Below are positions 1 through 10,500 of a DNA stretch of 64,000 nt, piece by piece. The first letter of the stretch is position 1. Each line of letters opens with the position of its first letter. The notes beneath the pieces were generated by a model that saw only the letters and a list, made by a program, of their open reading frames with translations, ran no database searches and was not told where the DNA came from. Both the position numbers and the translations under genes were made by a program. Origin of the DNA: Bordetella petrii (GTDB lineage Bacteria; Pseudomonadota; Gammaproteobacteria; Burkholderiales; Burkholderiaceae_B); NCBI GenBank assembly GCA_017745595.1, contig WMBV01000001.1, positions 310,001 to 374,000 of the forward strand. Direction: 5' to 3'.

Positions 1-1013
1 TCGGCATAGAGCGCCAGCGCCGCCGCGGTCATGGCGGCGTCGGGGATCAGGTTGAAATCGGTGTCGAACGCCTTCAGGCGACCGCCCTGGTCGACCCGCA
101 CGCCGCGCGCCTCGATCCAGTCGGGGCCGTAATCGACCTGCACCCCCATGTCGGCCAGGGTGCGGGCGAACGCCACGTCGCCCTGGATGCTGTCGGCGCC
201 CACGCCGGTGACCCGCACCGGCCCCCCGCCGATGGCGCCCAGCGCCAGGAAATAGGACGCCGACGACGCGTCGCCCTCGACCGCGATGGCGCCGGGGCTG
301 CGATACGCCGCGCCGGCCTCGATGGTGAACCGTTGCCAGCCATCGCGCCGCACCTGCACGCCGTACCGCGCCATCAGGTTCAGGGTGATGTCGATATAGG
401 GCTTGGAGATCAGTTCGCCGGCCACTTCGATAACCACCGGCTGGTCGCTGCCCTGCGCCAGCACGGGCGCGGCCAGCAGCAGCGCCGTCAGGAACTGGCT
501 GGACACGGCGCCCTGCACGCGCGCCGGCGCGTCGGCCCGGATCCGGCCGGCGCGGATGTCCAGCGGCGGGTAGCCCTCCTGCCCCAGGTATTCGATTTGC
601 GCGCCCCATTGCCGCAATGCGTCGACCAGGTCGCCGATGGGGCGCTCGTGCATGCGCGGCACGCCCGACAGCCGGTATTGCCCGCCCATCAGGGCCAGCG
701 CCGCGGTCAAGGGCCGGAACGCCGTGCCGGCATTGCCCAGGAACAGATCGGCCTGCCGCACCGGGAAACGGCCGGCGCCGGTGACCGCCGCGCGGCCCGC
801 GCCCGCCTCGGTCAGTTCGATCCCCAGCTGGCGCAGCGCCGCCAGCATCACGCGGGTATCGTCGGAATCGAGCAGGCCCGAGATGTCGGTGCGGCCGGCC
901 GCCAGGGCGGCCAGCAGCAGCACCCGGTTGGATATGCTCTTGGAGCCCGGCAAGGCGACCCGCCCCCGCGCCTGCCGGGCACGGGGCAGATCGAGATACG
1001 GCTGTGCGGTCAT
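1..1013 (-). CDS. aroA: 3-phosphoshikimate 1-carboxyvinyltransferase (EPSP synthase), C-terminus cut by window edge
   Basis: This is the sixth step of the shikimate pathway: it joins phosphoenolpyruvate to shikimate 3-phosphate. About 337 residues are visible before the window ends, against about 440 for the family, so the 3' end lies outside. The family signature [10 protein letters not shown] is at residues 21-30 and the second signature region, [13 protein letters not shown], is at about 92-104. The ATG start follows the tyrA stop by 5 bases on the same strand, so it belongs to the gyrA-serC-pheA-hisC-tyrA-aroA run. What is missing is only what the edge removes; no internal frameshift is seen. 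Confidence 0.95.
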   Translation of the reverse strand, partial: MTAQPYLDLPRARQARGRVALPGSKSISNRVLLLAALAAGRTDISGLLDSDDTRVMLAALRQLGIELTEAGAGRAAVTGAGRFPVRQADLFLGNAGTAFRPLTAALALMGGQYRLSGVPRMHERPIGDLVDALRQWGAQIEYLGQEGYPPLDIRAGRIRADAPARVQGAVSSQFLTALLLAAPVLAQGSDQPVVIEVAGELISKPYIDITLNLMARYGVQVRRDGWQRFTIEAGAAYRSPGAIAVEGDASSASYFLALGAIGGGPVRVTGVGADSIQGDVAFARTLADMGVQVDYGPDWIEARGVRVDQGGRLKAFDTDFNLIPDAAMTAAALALYA

Positions 1014-1018
1014 GGCAA

Positions 1019-1921
1019 CTACTCCTTGCGCCAGTTGCGGCGCGCCCGGGCGGCGCGTTCGAGCAGCGCCTCGAGCGCCGCGCCATCGCCGTCGGCCATG
1101 GCGCGCTCGGCCTGGTCCAGCACCCCGCGCACCGCCGCCAGTTCGGCGCGCAGCGCGTCGCGGTTGGACAGGAAAATGTCGCGCCACATTTCGGGCGACC
1201 CGGCCGCGATGCGCGTGAAATCGCGGAACCCCGAGCCGGCCAGGGCCAGCCGCCCCGCCGCGTCGTCGGCGGCCGCCACCTGGGCCATGTACGCCGCCGC
1301 CAGCAGATGCGGCATATGGCTGACCGACGCCAGCACCCGGTCGTGCGCATCGGCGTCCATGTCGATGACATGGGCACCGCAAGCCTGCCACAAATCGCGC
1401 ACCCGCGCGACCGCGGCCGGCGCGTTTTCCGGCAAGGGCGTCAGAATGACCGTGCGGCGCCGGTACAGCGCCGCGTCGGCCGCCTCGGGTCCACTGCGCT
1501 CGGCGCCGGCCACCGGGTGGCCGGGCACGAACTGGCCGATGCGGTCGCCCAGCGCGGCCCGCGCCGCGGCCACGACCTCTGCCTTGGTGCTGCCGGCATC
1601 GGTAAGCACCGTGTGGGCGCCCAAATGCGGGCACAATTGCGCCAATACGGCGCCCAGCCCCCCTACCGGCGTGGCCAGCAGGATGACGTCGGCCCGGGCG
1701 GCCTCTTGCGGCGTCACGGCGGCATCGATCAGGCCCAGTTCCTGCGCCCGCGCCAGCGACTGCGCATTGCGCCCGACCCCCAGCACGCGCCCCACCTGGC
1801 CCGCCTGGCGCAATGCCAGCGCGGCCGAGCCGCCGATCAGGCCCACGCCCACCACCGCCAGGACAGGAATCAGGGGGCCCGCGGCCCCCTGTGTCGTGTT
1901 GCCGGCCGATGGGCGCGTCAT
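1019..1921 (-). CDS. tyrA: Prephenate dehydrogenase
   Basis: Oxidative decarboxylation of prephenate to 4-hydroxyphenylpyruvate, the tyrosine branch. The protein has 300 residues and an N-terminal dinucleotide fold with the motif GVGLIGGS at about 25-32, followed by the helical prephenate dehydrogenase domain. The reading frame stays open further upstream, but the start is placed at the ATG that overlaps the hisC stop as ATGA. The extended N-terminus is only a shadow of the hisC sequence and lacks family character. It is a stand-alone dehydrogenase without a chorismate mutase domain, which fits the bifunctional PheA two genes upstream. Confidence 0.95.
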   Translation of the reverse strand: MTRPSAGNTTQGAAGPLIPVLAVVGVGLIGGSAALALRQAGQVGRVLGVGRNAQSLARAQELGLIDAAVTPQEAARADVILLATPVGGLGAVLAQLCPHLGAHTVLTDAGSTKAEVVAAARAALGDRIGQFVPGHPVAGAERSGPEAADAALYRRRTVILTPLPENAPAAVARVRDLWQACGAHVIDMDADAHDRVLASVSHMPHLLAAAYMAQVAAADDAAGRLALAGSGFRDFTRIAAGSPEMWRDIFLSNRDALRAELAAVRGVLDQAERAMADGDGAALEALLERAARARRNWRKE

Positions 1922-3039
1922 GCGGCCAGGATCTCGGTCAGCGCGGCCACGAACCGCTGGTTTTCTTCGGGCAGGCCGATGGTTACGCGCAGCCATTCGG
2001 GCAGGCCGTCGCCGGCCACCGGCCGCACGATCACGCCGCGCTTGAGCAGCTCGACGTTGATGCGCGCGGCGTCGCCCACATGCACCAGCACGAAATTGCC
2101 GTAGCTGGGCACGTAGCGCAGCGACAGGGCATCGAACGCCGCGCACAATTGCTGCTTGCCGGCCAGGTTGGTTTCATAAGAGCGCGCCAGGAAACCGGCA
2201 TCGCCCAGCGCGGCGATGGCCGCCGCCTGGGCCAGCGTGTTCACGTTGAACGGCTGGCGCACGCGATTGAGCAGATCGGTCAGGGCCGGTTGCGCCACGG
2301 CGAAGCCCACGCGCAGTCCGGCCAGCCCGTAGGCCTTGGAAAACGTGCGCGACACGATCAGGTTGGGATACTTGCGCACCAGGGCCACGCTGTCGAAGCG
2401 CAGCTGCGGATCCAGGTATTCGTTATAGGCCTCGTCCAGCACCACCGTGACGCGCTCGCCGTGCGCGGCATGGACGCGCTCGAGGAACGCCGCCACCTCG
2501 GCCCCCGGCACGAAGGTACCGGTGGGGTTATTGGGGTTGGCAATGAACAGCAGCCGGGTGTCGTCGTCGATGGCCGCGAACATGGCATCGAGATCGTGCC
2601 CGTAGTCTCGCGCCGGCACCTGGATGTGGCGCGCGCCGCGCGCCTGGGTGGCCAGGCGGTACACCGCGAACGAATGCTGCGCATAGACCGCCGACAGCCC
2701 GGGCTCGAGCAGCGCCAGCGCGGCGATTTCAAGAATGTCGTTCGAGCCGTTGCCCAGCGTGATCCATTCCATGGGCACGCCATAGCGTTCGGCCAGCGCG
2801 GCCTTCAGGTCGAAGCCGTTGGGATCGGGATAGCGGGCCAGCGAACCGGCCGCCGCCGCCAGCGCCTGGCGCGCCGATTCGGGCATGCCCAGCGGGTTTT
2901 CGTTGGAGGCCAGCTTGACGATGCTGGCCGGGTCCAGGCCGAACTCGCGCGCCAGTTCTTCGATGGGTTTGCCGGCCTGGTAAGGCGCAATGGCGCTTAC
3001 GTGGGCGGGGGCGGTCAACGGCTTGATAGCGGTGGTCAT
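1918..3039 (-). CDS. hisC: Histidinol-phosphate aminotransferase-type PLP aminotransferase
   Basis: Class I/II PLP-dependent aminotransferase of 373 residues. Visible features are the substrate-arm region SNENPLG (45-51), ANPNNPTG (168-175), DEAYNEY (202-208) and the PLP lysine in SRTFSKAYG at about K235. By homology it makes histidinol phosphate. Its position between pheA and tyrA suggests it may also or mainly transaminate aromatic 2-oxo acids, as is known for HisC paralogues in this neighbourhood of betaproteobacteria. The start is the ATG before TTAIKPL, 25 bases after the pheA stop; the open frame extends upstream only as an overlap with pheA. Substrate preference is inferred. Confidence 0.92.
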   Translation of the reverse strand: MTTAIKPLTAPAHVSAIAPYQAGKPIEELAREFGLDPASIVKLASNENPLGMPESARQALAAAAGSLARYPDPNGFDLKAALAERYGVPMEWITLGNGSNDILEIAALALLEPGLSAVYAQHSFAVYRLATQARGARHIQVPARDYGHDLDAMFAAIDDDTRLLFIANPNNPTGTFVPGAEVAAFLERVHAAHGERVTVVLDEAYNEYLDPQLRFDSVALVRKYPNLIVSRTFSKAYGLAGLRVGFAVAQPALTDLLNRVRQPFNVNTLAQAAAIAALGDAGFLARSYETNLAGKQQLCAAFDALSLRYVPSYGNFVLVHVGDAARINVELLKRGVIVRPVAGDGLPEWLRVTIGLPEENQRFVAALTEILAA

Positions 3040-3064
3040 GACGGTGCGCGTACGCGTGAAAAAT

Positions 3065-4150
3065 TTACTGCGCCGGGTACGAACCCAGCACCTTGATGAA
3101 AGCAACCTGGTCTTGCAGGTCGGCCAGGGCGCGCGCCACGTTGGGATCGTCGCGGTGCCCCAGCACATCGACGTAAAAATAATATTCCCACTGGCCGGTG
3201 CGGGCCGGACGCGACTCGAAACGGGTCATGGACACGCCATTGGAAGCCAGCGGCGCCAGCATGTCGTAGACGGCGCCGGCGCGGTTGGGCACGGCCAGGA
3301 TCAGGCTGGTCTTGTCCTTGCCGGTCGGCAGCGGCTGGAACTCGCCCACCGCCAGGAAGCGGGTGCGGTTGTTCGGGTCGTCTTGAATGCCCGCGGCCAC
3401 GATCTGCAGGTTCCAGGCGGGCGCGGCGCTTTCGCCGGCGATGGCGGCAATGGCAGGGTTACCCGCGGCCACGCGCGCCGCCTCGGAATTGCTGGCCTCG
3501 GCCACGCGTTCCAGCCCGGGGTAATGGCGATTCAGCCAGGCCTGGCACTGCGCCAGGGCCTGCGGATGCGCGGCGACGGCGGTAATACCGTCCATCGTGC
3601 CCGATTGCGTCATCAGGCAATGACGGATATCGAGCGAGCGTTCGCCCAGGATTTTCAGCGGCGTATTGAGCAGCAGGTCGAGATTGCGGTTGACGGCGCC
3701 CTCGGTGGAATTTTCCACCGGCACCATGCCCACCTCGGCCTGCCCGGCCTCGACCGCGCGGAAGACTTCGTCGAACGACGGACAAGGCAGCGAGCGCACG
3801 GCATGGCCGAAATGTTCGTATGCCGCCTGCTCGGAAAACGAGCCGCTCGGCCCCAGATAGGCCACGGTCATGCCGCGTTCGAGGCCGCGACAGGCCGAGA
3901 TGATTTCCGTCCAGACCGACGCCACGGCGTCGCGCGGGAAGGGCCCCGGGTTCAGCTGCTGCAAGCGGCGGATGACCTCGGCCTCGCGCTCGGGCCGCAG
4001 CACCGGCCCGTCGGCGGCGACGGCGTGCTTGACCTCGCCGACGTCGAGCGCGGCGCGGGCGCGCTGCGACAGCAGTTCGAGAATTTGCGCGTCGAGCGCG
4101 TCGATGCGCTCGCGCAGCGGCTTGAGTTTGTCTTGCAGGGAATCAGCCAT
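3065..4150 (-). CDS. pheA: Bifunctional chorismate mutase / prephenate dehydratase (P-protein)
   Basis: Converts chorismate to prephenate and then to phenylpyruvate for phenylalanine synthesis. Domain order over 361 residues: AroQ-type chorismate mutase helices (1 to about 92), prephenate dehydratase (from about 94, with the catalytic TRF motif at 263-265), and a C-terminal ACT regulatory domain (about 280-350) with the ESRP segment that binds phenylalanine for feedback inhibition. The start overlaps the end of serC by 8 bases. The full set of domains is intact, so the gene should be functional and allosterically controlled by phenylalanine. Confidence 0.96.
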   Translation of the reverse strand: MADSLQDKLKPLRERIDALDAQILELLSQRARAALDVGEVKHAVAADGPVLRPEREAEVIRRLQQLNPGPFPRDAVASVWTEIISACRGLERGMTVAYLGPSGSFSEQAAYEHFGHAVRSLPCPSFDEVFRAVEAGQAEVGMVPVENSTEGAVNRNLDLLLNTPLKILGERSLDIRHCLMTQSGTMDGITAVAAHPQALAQCQAWLNRHYPGLERVAEASNSEAARVAAGNPAIAAIAGESAAPAWNLQIVAAGIQDDPNNRTRFLAVGEFQPLPTGKDKTSLILAVPNRAGAVYDMLAPLASNGVSMTRFESRPARTGQWEYYFYVDVLGHRDDPNVARALADLQDQVAFIKVLGSYPAQ

Positions 4151-5273
4151 GGCGACGCTCGAACTCTTGCAGATAATCGACCAGCGCGCGCACGCCGTCG
4201 AGCGGCATGGCGTTGTAGATCGAGGCGCGCATGCCGCCCACGCTTTTGTGCCCCTTCAATTGCATCAGCCCGGCCGCTTCCGCGCCCTGCAGGAAGGCGT
4301 CGTTGAGCGATTCGTCGCGCAGCACGAACGGCACGTTCATGCGCGACCGTACCGGGGCATGCACCGGATTGCGATAAAACTCGGTACTGTCCAGGTACCC
4401 GTACAGCAGGTCGGCCTTGGCGCGGTTGGCGGCTTCCATGCCGGCCACCCCACCCTGCCCCTTGACCCACTTGAACACCAGGCCGGCGACATAAATGGCG
4501 AAGGCCGGCGGCGTGTTGTAGCGCGAATGCTCGGCCGCCACGTTGGCGTAGTCGAAGGCCGACGGGCAGATCGGCAGGGCCTTGCCGATGAGGTCGCGGC
4601 GGGCCACCACCATGGTGACGCCGGCCGGGCCGGCGTTCTTCTGGGCACCGGCGAACAGCAGCCCGGTGCGCGTGACGTCCAGCGGGCGCGACAGGAAATG
4701 CGACGAGGCATCGACCACCAGCGGCACGTCGGGCGCGCCCAGCGCGGCCAGATCGGGCCAGTCGGTGAATTCGACGCCGTGGATGGTTTCGTTGCTGCAC
4801 AGGTGCAGGTAGGCCGCCTCGGGGCGCACCTGCCAGCTGTCGACCGGAGGCACCCAGGTCCAGGGCGCCTGCTCGCGGCCATCGACGACCGCGGCCACGC
4901 CGCTGGTGGCGGCCACGTGCGCGTCGCCGTAGCGGCCGGCCTCTTTGTGCGACCGCGTGGACCAATGGCCGGTCAGCACGAAGTCGGCGGCCGGCGTGCC
5001 GCGCCGGCCGATCAGGTTCATGGGCACGATCGCGTTTTCGCCCAGCCCGCCCCCCTGCATGAACATGACGGCGTAGTCGGCCGGCACATCGAGCAATTCG
5101 CGCAGGTCGGCTTCGGCCTGGTCGCAGATCTGCACGAAGTGCTTGCCGCGATGGCTCATTTCCATCACGGACATGCCGCTGCCGTTCCAGTCCAGCATTT
5201 CGGCGGCGGCCTGCTGCAGCACCGCCTCGGGCAAGGCCGACGGGCCTGCCGAAAAATTCCAGGGGCGAGCCAT
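4143..5273 (-). CDS. serC: Phosphoserine aminotransferase
   Basis: PLP enzyme for serine (3-phosphohydroxypyruvate to phosphoserine) and for pyridoxal phosphate synthesis. It has 376 residues, a normal length. The N-terminus starts with the typical [10 protein letters not shown] (6-15), the PLP aspartate lies in [11 protein letters not shown] (about D188), and the Schiff-base lysine is in [10 protein letters not shown] (about K212). Its ATG shares one base with the gyrA stop codon (TAATG), so translation is probably coupled to gyrA, and it overlaps pheA downstream by 8 bases. Confidence 0.96.
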   Translation of the reverse strand: MARPWNFSAGPSALPEAVLQQAAAEMLDWNGSGMSVMEMSHRGKHFVQICDQAEADLRELLDVPADYAVMFMQGGGLGENAIVPMNLIGRRGTPAADFVLTGHWSTRSHKEAGRYGDAHVAATSGVAAVVDGREQAPWTWVPPVDSWQVRPEAAYLHLCSNETIHGVEFTDWPDLAALGAPDVPLVVDASSHFLSRPLDVTRTGLLFAGAQKNAGPAGVTMVVARRDLIGKALPICPSAFDYANVAAEHSRYNTPPAFAIYVAGLVFKWVKGQGGVAGMEAANRAKADLLYGYLDSTEFYRNPVHAPVRSRMNVPFVLRDESLNDAFLQGAEAAGLMQLKGHKSVGGMRASIYNAMPLDGVRALVDYLQEFERRHG

Positions 5274-7930
5274 TATTGCTCCGTAGGTTCGGTCGGGTCG
5301 GACGAAGCGCCGGATTCGCCGTTGTCGGCGTCCATGGCTTCGGAGTCTTCATCGTCGGCGTCGGCGTCGCTTTCGACCACGCGGCGCACGCCCGACAGGC
5401 TGCTGCCGTCGTCGACGCTGATCAGCGTGACGCCCTGGGTGGCGCGGCCCATTTCGCGGATTTCGCTGACGCGGGTACGCACCAGCACGCCGCCGGTGGT
5501 GATCAGCATGATTTCATCGGACGGCATCACCAGCACGGCGCCCACCACCTTGCCGTTGCGCGACGAGGTCTGGATGGCGATCATGCCCTTGGTGCCGCGG
5601 CCATGGCGCGTGTATTCGGCGATGGAGGTGCGCTTGCCGTAGCCGTTTTCGGTGGCGGTCAGCACGCTTTGCGTTTCGTCGCCGGCCACCAGCAGCGCGA
5701 TGACGTTCTGGCTGTCTTCGAGCGTCATGCCGCGCACGCCACGGGCGTTGCGGCCCATGGGGCGCACGTCGTTCTCGTCGAAGCGCACGGCCTTGCCGGC
5801 ATCCGAGAACAGCATCACGTCGTGCTTGCCATCGGTAAGATCGGCGCCGATCAGGTAGTCGCCGTCATCGAGGCCCACCGCGATGATGCCCGCCTTGCGC
5901 GGATTCGAGAAATCGGACAGCGGCGTTTTCTTCACGGTGCCGCGCGAGGTGGCCATGAAGACGTAGTTGTCTTCGCTGAATTCCTTGACGGGCAGCACCA
6001 CCGTGATTTTCTCGCCGTCGGCCAGCGGGAACATGTTGACGATGGGCCGGCCGCGCGAACCGCGCGTGCCCTGCGGCACTTCCCAGACCTTCAGCCAGTA
6101 CACCCGGCCGCGATCGGAGAAGCACAGCAGGTAGTTGTGCGTATTGGCGATGAAGAGCTGGTCGATCCAGTCGTTTTCCTTCATGGCCGTGGCCTGCTTG
6201 CCGCGCCCGCCGCGCTTCTGCGACCGGTACTCGGACAGCGGCTGGCTCTTGATGTAGCCGGCGTGCGACAGGGTGACCACCATGTCGGTCGGCGTGATCA
6301 GGTCTTCGGTTTCGAGTTCGGTGGCGTTGAACTCGACTTCGGAACGGCGCGTATCCTTGGCGCCGGTAGAGAACTCGGCCTTGATGGCCTGCAGCTCGTC
6401 GCCGATGATGGTGGTGATGCGCTCGGGCTTGGCCAGGATGTCGAGCAGGTCGGCAATCGTGGCCATTACGTCTTTGTATTCGCTGACGATCTTGTCTTGC
6501 TCGAGGCCGGTCAGGCGCTGCAGGCGCATGTTCAGGATTTCCTGCGCCTGGGTATCGCTCAGGCGGTACAGGCCGTCGCCCTGCAGGCCGAAGCTTTCGT
6601 GCAGGTCGTCGGGGCGGAACGATGCGCGCCCGCCCACCGCGTCGAGGTCGGCGCGCGACAGCATTTCGCGCACCAGCGACGAATCCCACGAACGCGACAT
6701 CAGTTCCTGGCGCGCCACCGGCGGCGTGGGCGCCGCCTTGATGATGGCGATGAAATCGTCGATGTTGGCCAGCGCCACCGCCAGGCCTTCCAGCACGTGG
6801 CCGCGTTCGCGCGCCTTGCGCAGCTGGAACACGGTGCGGCGGGTCACGACTTCGCGGCGATGCTGCAGGAAATAGGTGATGAGCTGCTTCAGGTTCAGCA
6901 GGCGCGGCTGGCCGTCGACCAGCGCCACCAGGTTCATCCCGAAAGTGTCCTGCAGCTGGGTGTTCTTGTACAGATTATTGAGAATGACCTCGGGCACTTC
7001 GCCGCGCTTGAGCTCGATGACCAGGCGCATGCCGTCTTTGTCGGACTCGTCGCGGATGTCGGAGATGCCTTCGATCTTTTTCTCGTTGACCAGCTCGGCA
7101 ATGCGCTCTTGCAGCGTCTTCTTGTTGACCTGGTAGGGAATGGCATCGACCACGATGGCCTGCCGGTTGCCCTTTTCCATGTCTTCGAAGTGCGTCTTGG
7201 CGCGCATGACCACGCGGCCCCGGCCCGTGCGATAGCCTTCGCGCACGCCGGCCATGCCGTAGATGATGCCGCCGGTGGGGAAATCGGGCGCGGGGATGAT
7301 CTCGATGAGTTCATCGATCGAGCATCCGGGGTTGCGCAGGCAATACAGGCAGCCGTCGACCACTTCCTGCAGGTTGTGCGGCGGAATGTTGGTGGCCATG
7401 CCCACCGCGATGCCCGAGCTGCCGTTGACCAGCAGGTTGGGCAGGCGCGAAGGCAGCAGCAGCGGTTCTTGTTCGCTGCCGTCGTAGTTGGGCCCGAAAT
7501 CGACGGTTTCCTGGTCGATGTCGGCCAGCAGCTCGTGGGCGATCTTGGCCAGGCGCACTTCGGTGTAACGCATGGCGGCGGCGCTGTCGCCGTCGATCGA
7601 GCCGAAGTTGCCCTGGCCGTCGACCAGCATGTAGCGCATGGAGAAGTCTTGCGCCATGCGCACGATGGTGTCGTACACCGACTGGTCGCCGTGGGGGTGG
7701 TATTTACCGATGACGTCGCCCACGATACGGGCCGACTTCTTATAGGCGCGATTCCAGTCGTTGTTCAGCTCGTGCATCGCATACAGCACGCGCCGGTGCA
7801 CCGGCTTGAGGCCGTCGCGTACATCTGGCAGCGCCCGCCCGACGATCACGCTCATGGCGTAATCCAGGTAGCTGCGGCGCATCTCTTCTTCCAGCGATAC
7901 CGGAAGCGTCTCCTTGGCGAAGGAATCCAT
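5273..7930 (-). CDS. gyrA: DNA gyrase subunit A
   Basis: ATP-dependent negative supercoiling together with GyrB. The protein has 885 residues. The breakage-reunion domain contains the catalytic tyrosine in AAMRYTEV (Y122), and the C-terminal beta-pinwheel includes the GyrA box QKRGGRGK. The quinolone-resistance region reads [10 protein letters not shown], so position 83 is Gln where E. coli has Ser. I recall this as wild type in Achromobacter, so it is not evidence of acquired resistance. The C-terminal tail is rich in Asp, Glu and Ser. No clear Shine-Dalgarno sequence precedes the ATG, which follows a TATATAT run. Confidence 0.97.
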   Translation of the reverse strand: MDSFAKETLPVSLEEEMRRSYLDYAMSVIVGRALPDVRDGLKPVHRRVLYAMHELNNDWNRAYKKSARIVGDVIGKYHPHGDQSVYDTIVRMAQDFSMRYMLVDGQGNFGSIDGDSAAAMRYTEVRLAKIAHELLADIDQETVDFGPNYDGSEQEPLLLPSRLPNLLVNGSSGIAVGMATNIPPHNLQEVVDGCLYCLRNPGCSIDELIEIIPAPDFPTGGIIYGMAGVREGYRTGRGRVVMRAKTHFEDMEKGNRQAIVVDAIPYQVNKKTLQERIAELVNEKKIEGISDIRDESDKDGMRLVIELKRGEVPEVILNNLYKNTQLQDTFGMNLVALVDGQPRLLNLKQLITYFLQHRREVVTRRTVFQLRKARERGHVLEGLAVALANIDDFIAIIKAAPTPPVARQELMSRSWDSSLVREMLSRADLDAVGGRASFRPDDLHESFGLQGDGLYRLSDTQAQEILNMRLQRLTGLEQDKIVSEYKDVMATIADLLDILAKPERITTIIGDELQAIKAEFSTGAKDTRRSEVEFNATELETEDLITPTDMVVTLSHAGYIKSQPLSEYRSQKRGGRGKQATAMKENDWIDQLFIANTHNYLLCFSDRGRVYWLKVWEVPQGTRGSRGRPIVNMFPLADGEKITVVLPVKEFSEDNYVFMATSRGTVKKTPLSDFSNPRKAGIIAVGLDDGDYLIGADLTDGKHDVMLFSDAGKAVRFDENDVRPMGRNARGVRGMTLEDSQNVIALLVAGDETQSVLTATENGYGKRTSIAEYTRHGRGTKGMIAIQTSSRNGKVVGAVLVMPSDEIMLITTGGVLVRTRVSEIREMGRATQGVTLISVDDGSSLSGVRRVVESDADADDEDSEAMDADNGESGASSDPTEPTEQ

Positions 7931-7984
7931 ATATATAGAGCGACTGAATCAAGTAAGAGGAAACCCGGGCCGGGTAAACAGGAA

Positions 7985-7990
7985 ATTCTA
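7985..7990 (-). promoter_or_regulatory. Possible -10 element of the gyrA promoter
   Basis: Read on the minus strand, the hexamer is TAGAAT, about 55 bases before the gyrA ATG. No convincing -35 is seen at 17 bases. Low-confidence assignment by composition and position only. Confidence 0.3.
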
Positions 7991-8207
7991 TCATCCGATT
8001 ACCGAATGACCGACCCGGCCCGCGTATCGGGCGGCATCGGGGCCGGTCCGGCGCCGCGCTTGCCGCCTGTTGTCAAAAACCAACATCCCTGCGGTACACA
8101 GGGAAGAAAAGATCATATCCAGCACCAATGCGCCTTTCCAGGGAAGCCAAAGGTCATCAAATGCCTTAAGATTGTTTCCAGCACGCAGGAGACCCAGTAG
8201 CGATCCT

Positions 8208-8235
8208 TTGAACCTTTTCTGGGCGTTGCTATACT
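8208..8235 (+). promoter_or_regulatory. Sigma-70-type promoter of ompA
   Basis: TTGAAC (8208-8213) and TATACT (8230-8235) are separated by 16 bp, close to the sigma-70 consensus. Transcription would begin near 8242, giving a leader of roughly 70 bases that ends in a GAGGAG ribosome-binding site before the ompA ATG. Confidence 0.65.
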
Positions 8236-8310
8236 GGCCCCGTTTTCCTGATATGCGGCGGGGGTTCGCTGCGAGTCACTTATCCAGCTTCAAGCTCAAC
8301 GAGGAGAAAC

Positions 8311-8892
8311 ATGAACAAACCCTCCAAATTCGCTCTGGCGCTCGCCTTCGCCGCCGTTACGGCTTCCGGTGCAGCTTCCGCGCAAACCGTGGACAACTGG
8401 CGTAATCCGTTCGGCGACGTGTGGATGAACGGCACGAATGAACTGTGCTGGCGCGATGCCTTCTGGACCCCCGCCACCGGTATCCCCGGTTGCGACGGCG
8501 TGCCGGTTGCCCAGGCTCCCGCCAAGCCCACCCCGATGGCTACCAAGGTAGTCTTCAACGCCGACACGTTCTTCGACTTCGACAAGTCCACCCTGAAGCC
8601 CGAAGGCCGCCAGCTGCTGCAACAAGTTGCTCAGCAAGCGCAGGGTATCAACCTCGAAACCATCATCGCCGTCGGCCACACCGACTCGATCGGTACCGAA
8701 GAATACAACCAGGGCCTGTCCGAGCGCCGTGCCGCTTCGGTCAAGGCCTACCTGGTGAGCCTGGGTATCGACCCCAACCGCATCTACACGGAAGGCAAGG
8801 GCGAACTGCAGCCCGTCGCCACCAACAAGACGCGTGAAGGCCGTGCTCAGAACCGCCGCGTTGAGATCGAAGTGGTCGGTAGCCGCCGTTAA
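8311..8892 (+). CDS. ompA: Short OmpA-family outer membrane protein
   Basis: Outer-membrane protein of 193 residues. A signal peptide (1-24, cleaved after AASA) is followed by about 50 residues without repeat structure (NWRNPFGDVW at 29-38) and then a complete OmpA C-terminal peptidoglycan-binding domain (about 75-190), with FFDFDKSTLKPEG and the NRRVEIEV ending. The eight-stranded barrel of enterobacterial OmpA is absent; this short architecture is known for Bordetella OmpA. A strong promoter and ribosome-binding site upstream and a strong terminator downstream indicate a highly expressed single gene. How the N-terminal part is held in the outer membrane is not evident from the sequence. Confidence 0.93.
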   Translation: MNKPSKFALALAFAAVTASGAASAQTVDNWRNPFGDVWMNGTNELCWRDAFWTPATGIPGCDGVPVAQAPAKPTPMATKVVFNADTFFDFDKSTLKPEGRQLLQQVAQQAQGINLETIIAVGHTDSIGTEEYNQGLSERRAASVKAYLVSLGIDPNRIYTEGKGELQPVATNKTREGRAQNRRVEIEVVGSRR

Positions 8893-8915
8893 TCGACGCG
8901 CTAACCGCTACAATG

Positions 8916-8946
8916 AAGGGCCTCGCAATGCGAGGCCCTTTTTTTC
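8916..8946 (+). terminator. Rho-independent terminator of ompA
   Basis: A perfect 11-bp stem, AAGGGCCTCGC with its complement, closes a 3-base loop and runs into a stretch of T. It lies 23 bases after the ompA stop and ahead of ubiG. Confidence 0.93.
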
Positions 8947-8974
8947 ATTCCGGCGCGGCCGCGCCCTGCTGCCC

Positions 8975-9703
8975 ATGACAACTCCGACCTCTGCATCCGC
9001 CCGCCCCGGCGTCAACGCCGACCAGGCAGAACTGGACAAGTTCGCCGCCCTGGCCGCCCGCTGGTGGGACCCGGAAAGCGAGTTCAAGCCCCTGCACGCC
9101 ATCAATCCGCTGCGGCTGGCCTGGATCCAGGAATGCGCGGGCAGCCTGGCGGGCAAGACCGTGCTCGACGTCGGCTGCGGCGGCGGCATCCTGTCCGAAA
9201 GCATGGCCGTGGCAGGTGGCCGGGTTACCGGTATCGACCTGGCCGAGCGGTCCCTCAAGATCGCCCGCCTGCACGGCCTGGAATCGGGCGTGCAAGTGGA
9301 ATACCGCGCCGTGCCCGTGGAAGACCTGGCCGCCGAACAGCCCGAACGCTACGACGTCGTCACCTGCATGGAAATGCTCGAGCACGTGCCGGATCCGGGC
9401 TCGGTCGTGCAAGCCTGCGCCGCCTTGGCCAAGCCGGGCGGCTGGGTCTTTTTTTCGACCCTCAACCGCAACGCCAAGTCGTTCCTGTACGCCATCGTCG
9501 GCGCCGAATACCTGCTGCGGCTGCTGCCGCGCGGCACCCACAGCCACGACCAGTTCATCAAGCCCAGCGAACTGGCCGCATCGGCACGCCAGGCCGGCCT
9601 GCAGCCCGCCGGCATGCGCGGCATGGAATACAACCCTATTACCCAGGTCTACAGCCTGACTGACAACACCTCGGTGAACTACCTGATGGCCACCCGCAAA
9701 TGA
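8975..9703 (+). CDS. ubiG: Ubiquinone biosynthesis 3-O-methyltransferase
   Basis: SAM-dependent O-methyltransferase acting at two steps of ubiquinone synthesis. It has 242 residues. The N-terminal family signature FAALAARWWDP (23-33) is followed by motif I, VLDVGCGGG (63-71), and CMEMLEHVPDP, all typical of UbiG. The ATG was chosen because the open frame upstream runs through the ompA terminator. The last codon overlaps the gph start as ATGA, so the two genes are co-translated. Confidence 0.95.
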   Translation: MTTPTSASARPGVNADQAELDKFAALAARWWDPESEFKPLHAINPLRLAWIQECAGSLAGKTVLDVGCGGGILSESMAVAGGRVTGIDLAERSLKIARLHGLESGVQVEYRAVPVEDLAAEQPERYDVVTCMEMLEHVPDPGSVVQACAALAKPGGWVFFSTLNRNAKSFLYAIVGAEYLLRLLPRGTHSHDQFIKPSELAASARQAGLQPAGMRGMEYNPITQVYSLTDNTSVNYLMATRK

Positions 9704-10374
9704 GCGCCCTGATCCTGTTCGACTTCGACGGCACCCTGGCCGACACCGCCCCCGACCTGGCCGCCGCGGCGAACCGCCAGCGCACCCGGCGCGGCATGGA
9801 ACCCCTGCCCTACGAAACGCTGCGCCCGGTGGCTTCGCAAGGGGCGCGCGGCTTGCTGCGCATCGCGCTGGGCCTGCTGCCCGACCATCCCGACTACGAA
9901 CCCGCCCGGCTGCAGTTCCTGGAAGACTACGCGGCCGGCTCCACGGTGCACAGCCGCCTGTTTCCCGGCATTGCCCCCCTGCTCGAAGGCATCCAGGCGC
10001 GCGGCCTGGCCTGGGGCATCGTGACCAACAAGGTTACCCACCTGACGCTGCCCATCGTCGAATTCCTGGGCCTGACCCGCCACAGCGCGGTGCTGGTCTG
10101 CGGCGACACCACCGAACACTCCAAACCCCATCCGGCGCCGCTGCTGCACGCTGCCCGCCAGGCCGGATACGCCACCGACCGCTGCGTCTATGTGGGCGAC
10201 GACCTGCGCGATATCCAGGCCGCCCATGCCGCCGGCATGCCGGCGGTGGCCGCCGCCTATGGCTACCTGGGGCAAGACGAAAACATCACCACCTGGTCGG
10301 CCGAAGCCTGCGCCGACACCCCCGACCAGCTGTGGGGCGTGATACAGCCCCTGCTGCCGGCCGACACCCGCTAG
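9700..10374 (+). CDS. gph: Phosphoglycolate phosphatase-type HAD hydrolase
   Basis: HAD-superfamily phosphatase of 224 residues, probably dephosphorylating 2-phosphoglycolate formed during DNA repair. Motif I is DFDGTLADT (8-16), with the nucleophile and general acid aspartates; motif II is the Thr in IVTNK; motif III is the Lys in HSKPHP; motif IV is the GDD in YVGDDLRD. A helical cap lies between motifs I and II. It is translationally coupled to ubiG, an arrangement common in proteobacteria. Exact substrate is inferred from the neighbourhood. Confidence 0.88.
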   Translation: MSALILFDFDGTLADTAPDLAAAANRQRTRRGMEPLPYETLRPVASQGARGLLRIALGLLPDHPDYEPARLQFLEDYAAGSTVHSRLFPGIAPLLEGIQARGLAWGIVTNKVTHLTLPIVEFLGLTRHSAVLVCGDTTEHSKPHPAPLLHAARQAGYATDRCVYVGDDLRDIQAAHAAGMPAVAAAYGYLGQDENITTWSAEACADTPDQLWGVIQPLLPADTR

Positions 10375-10382
10375 CCGGCATC

Positions 10383-10401
10383 GCCGGGCGCTCCGCCCGG
10401 C
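10383..10401 (+). terminator. GC-rich hairpin after gph
   Basis: A perfect 8-bp stem, GCCGGGCG with its complement and a 3-base loop, lies 8 bases after the gph stop. There is no T-run, so termination is only suggested by position. Confidence 0.4.
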
Positions 10402-10500
10402 CCCATCGGCCGCCGCCGGCCACTGTTCGCCTGACATGAATAGTCATGCCGGGCCAGCCCTCTTTATCCTCTTTGCGTGTATCAGTACAGTCGCTCACTG

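Larger units (their letters stand above)
7931..8310. other. Divergent gyrA/ompA intergenic region (380 bp)
   Basis: The region holds the regulatory sequences of two divergent genes. The half near ompA is AT-richer and carries the ompA promoter and a leader of about 70 bases with a strong ribosome-binding site. The half near gyrA contains the candidate -10. No ORF with gene-like character was seen. Confidence 0.6.

Noticed and set aside
5273-7930. GyrA Gln83 as an acquired fluoroquinolone-resistance change
   Set aside because: Gln at this position is, as I recall, wild type in Achromobacter, where resistant strains change it to Leu; it is treated as lineage-typical.
5276-8200. Very long plus-strand open frame (over 970 codons) opposite gyrA
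   Set aside because: It is antisense to a complete gyrA and its translation is His/Val/Gly/Asp-rich without any family features, an effect of high GC on frames opposite real genes.
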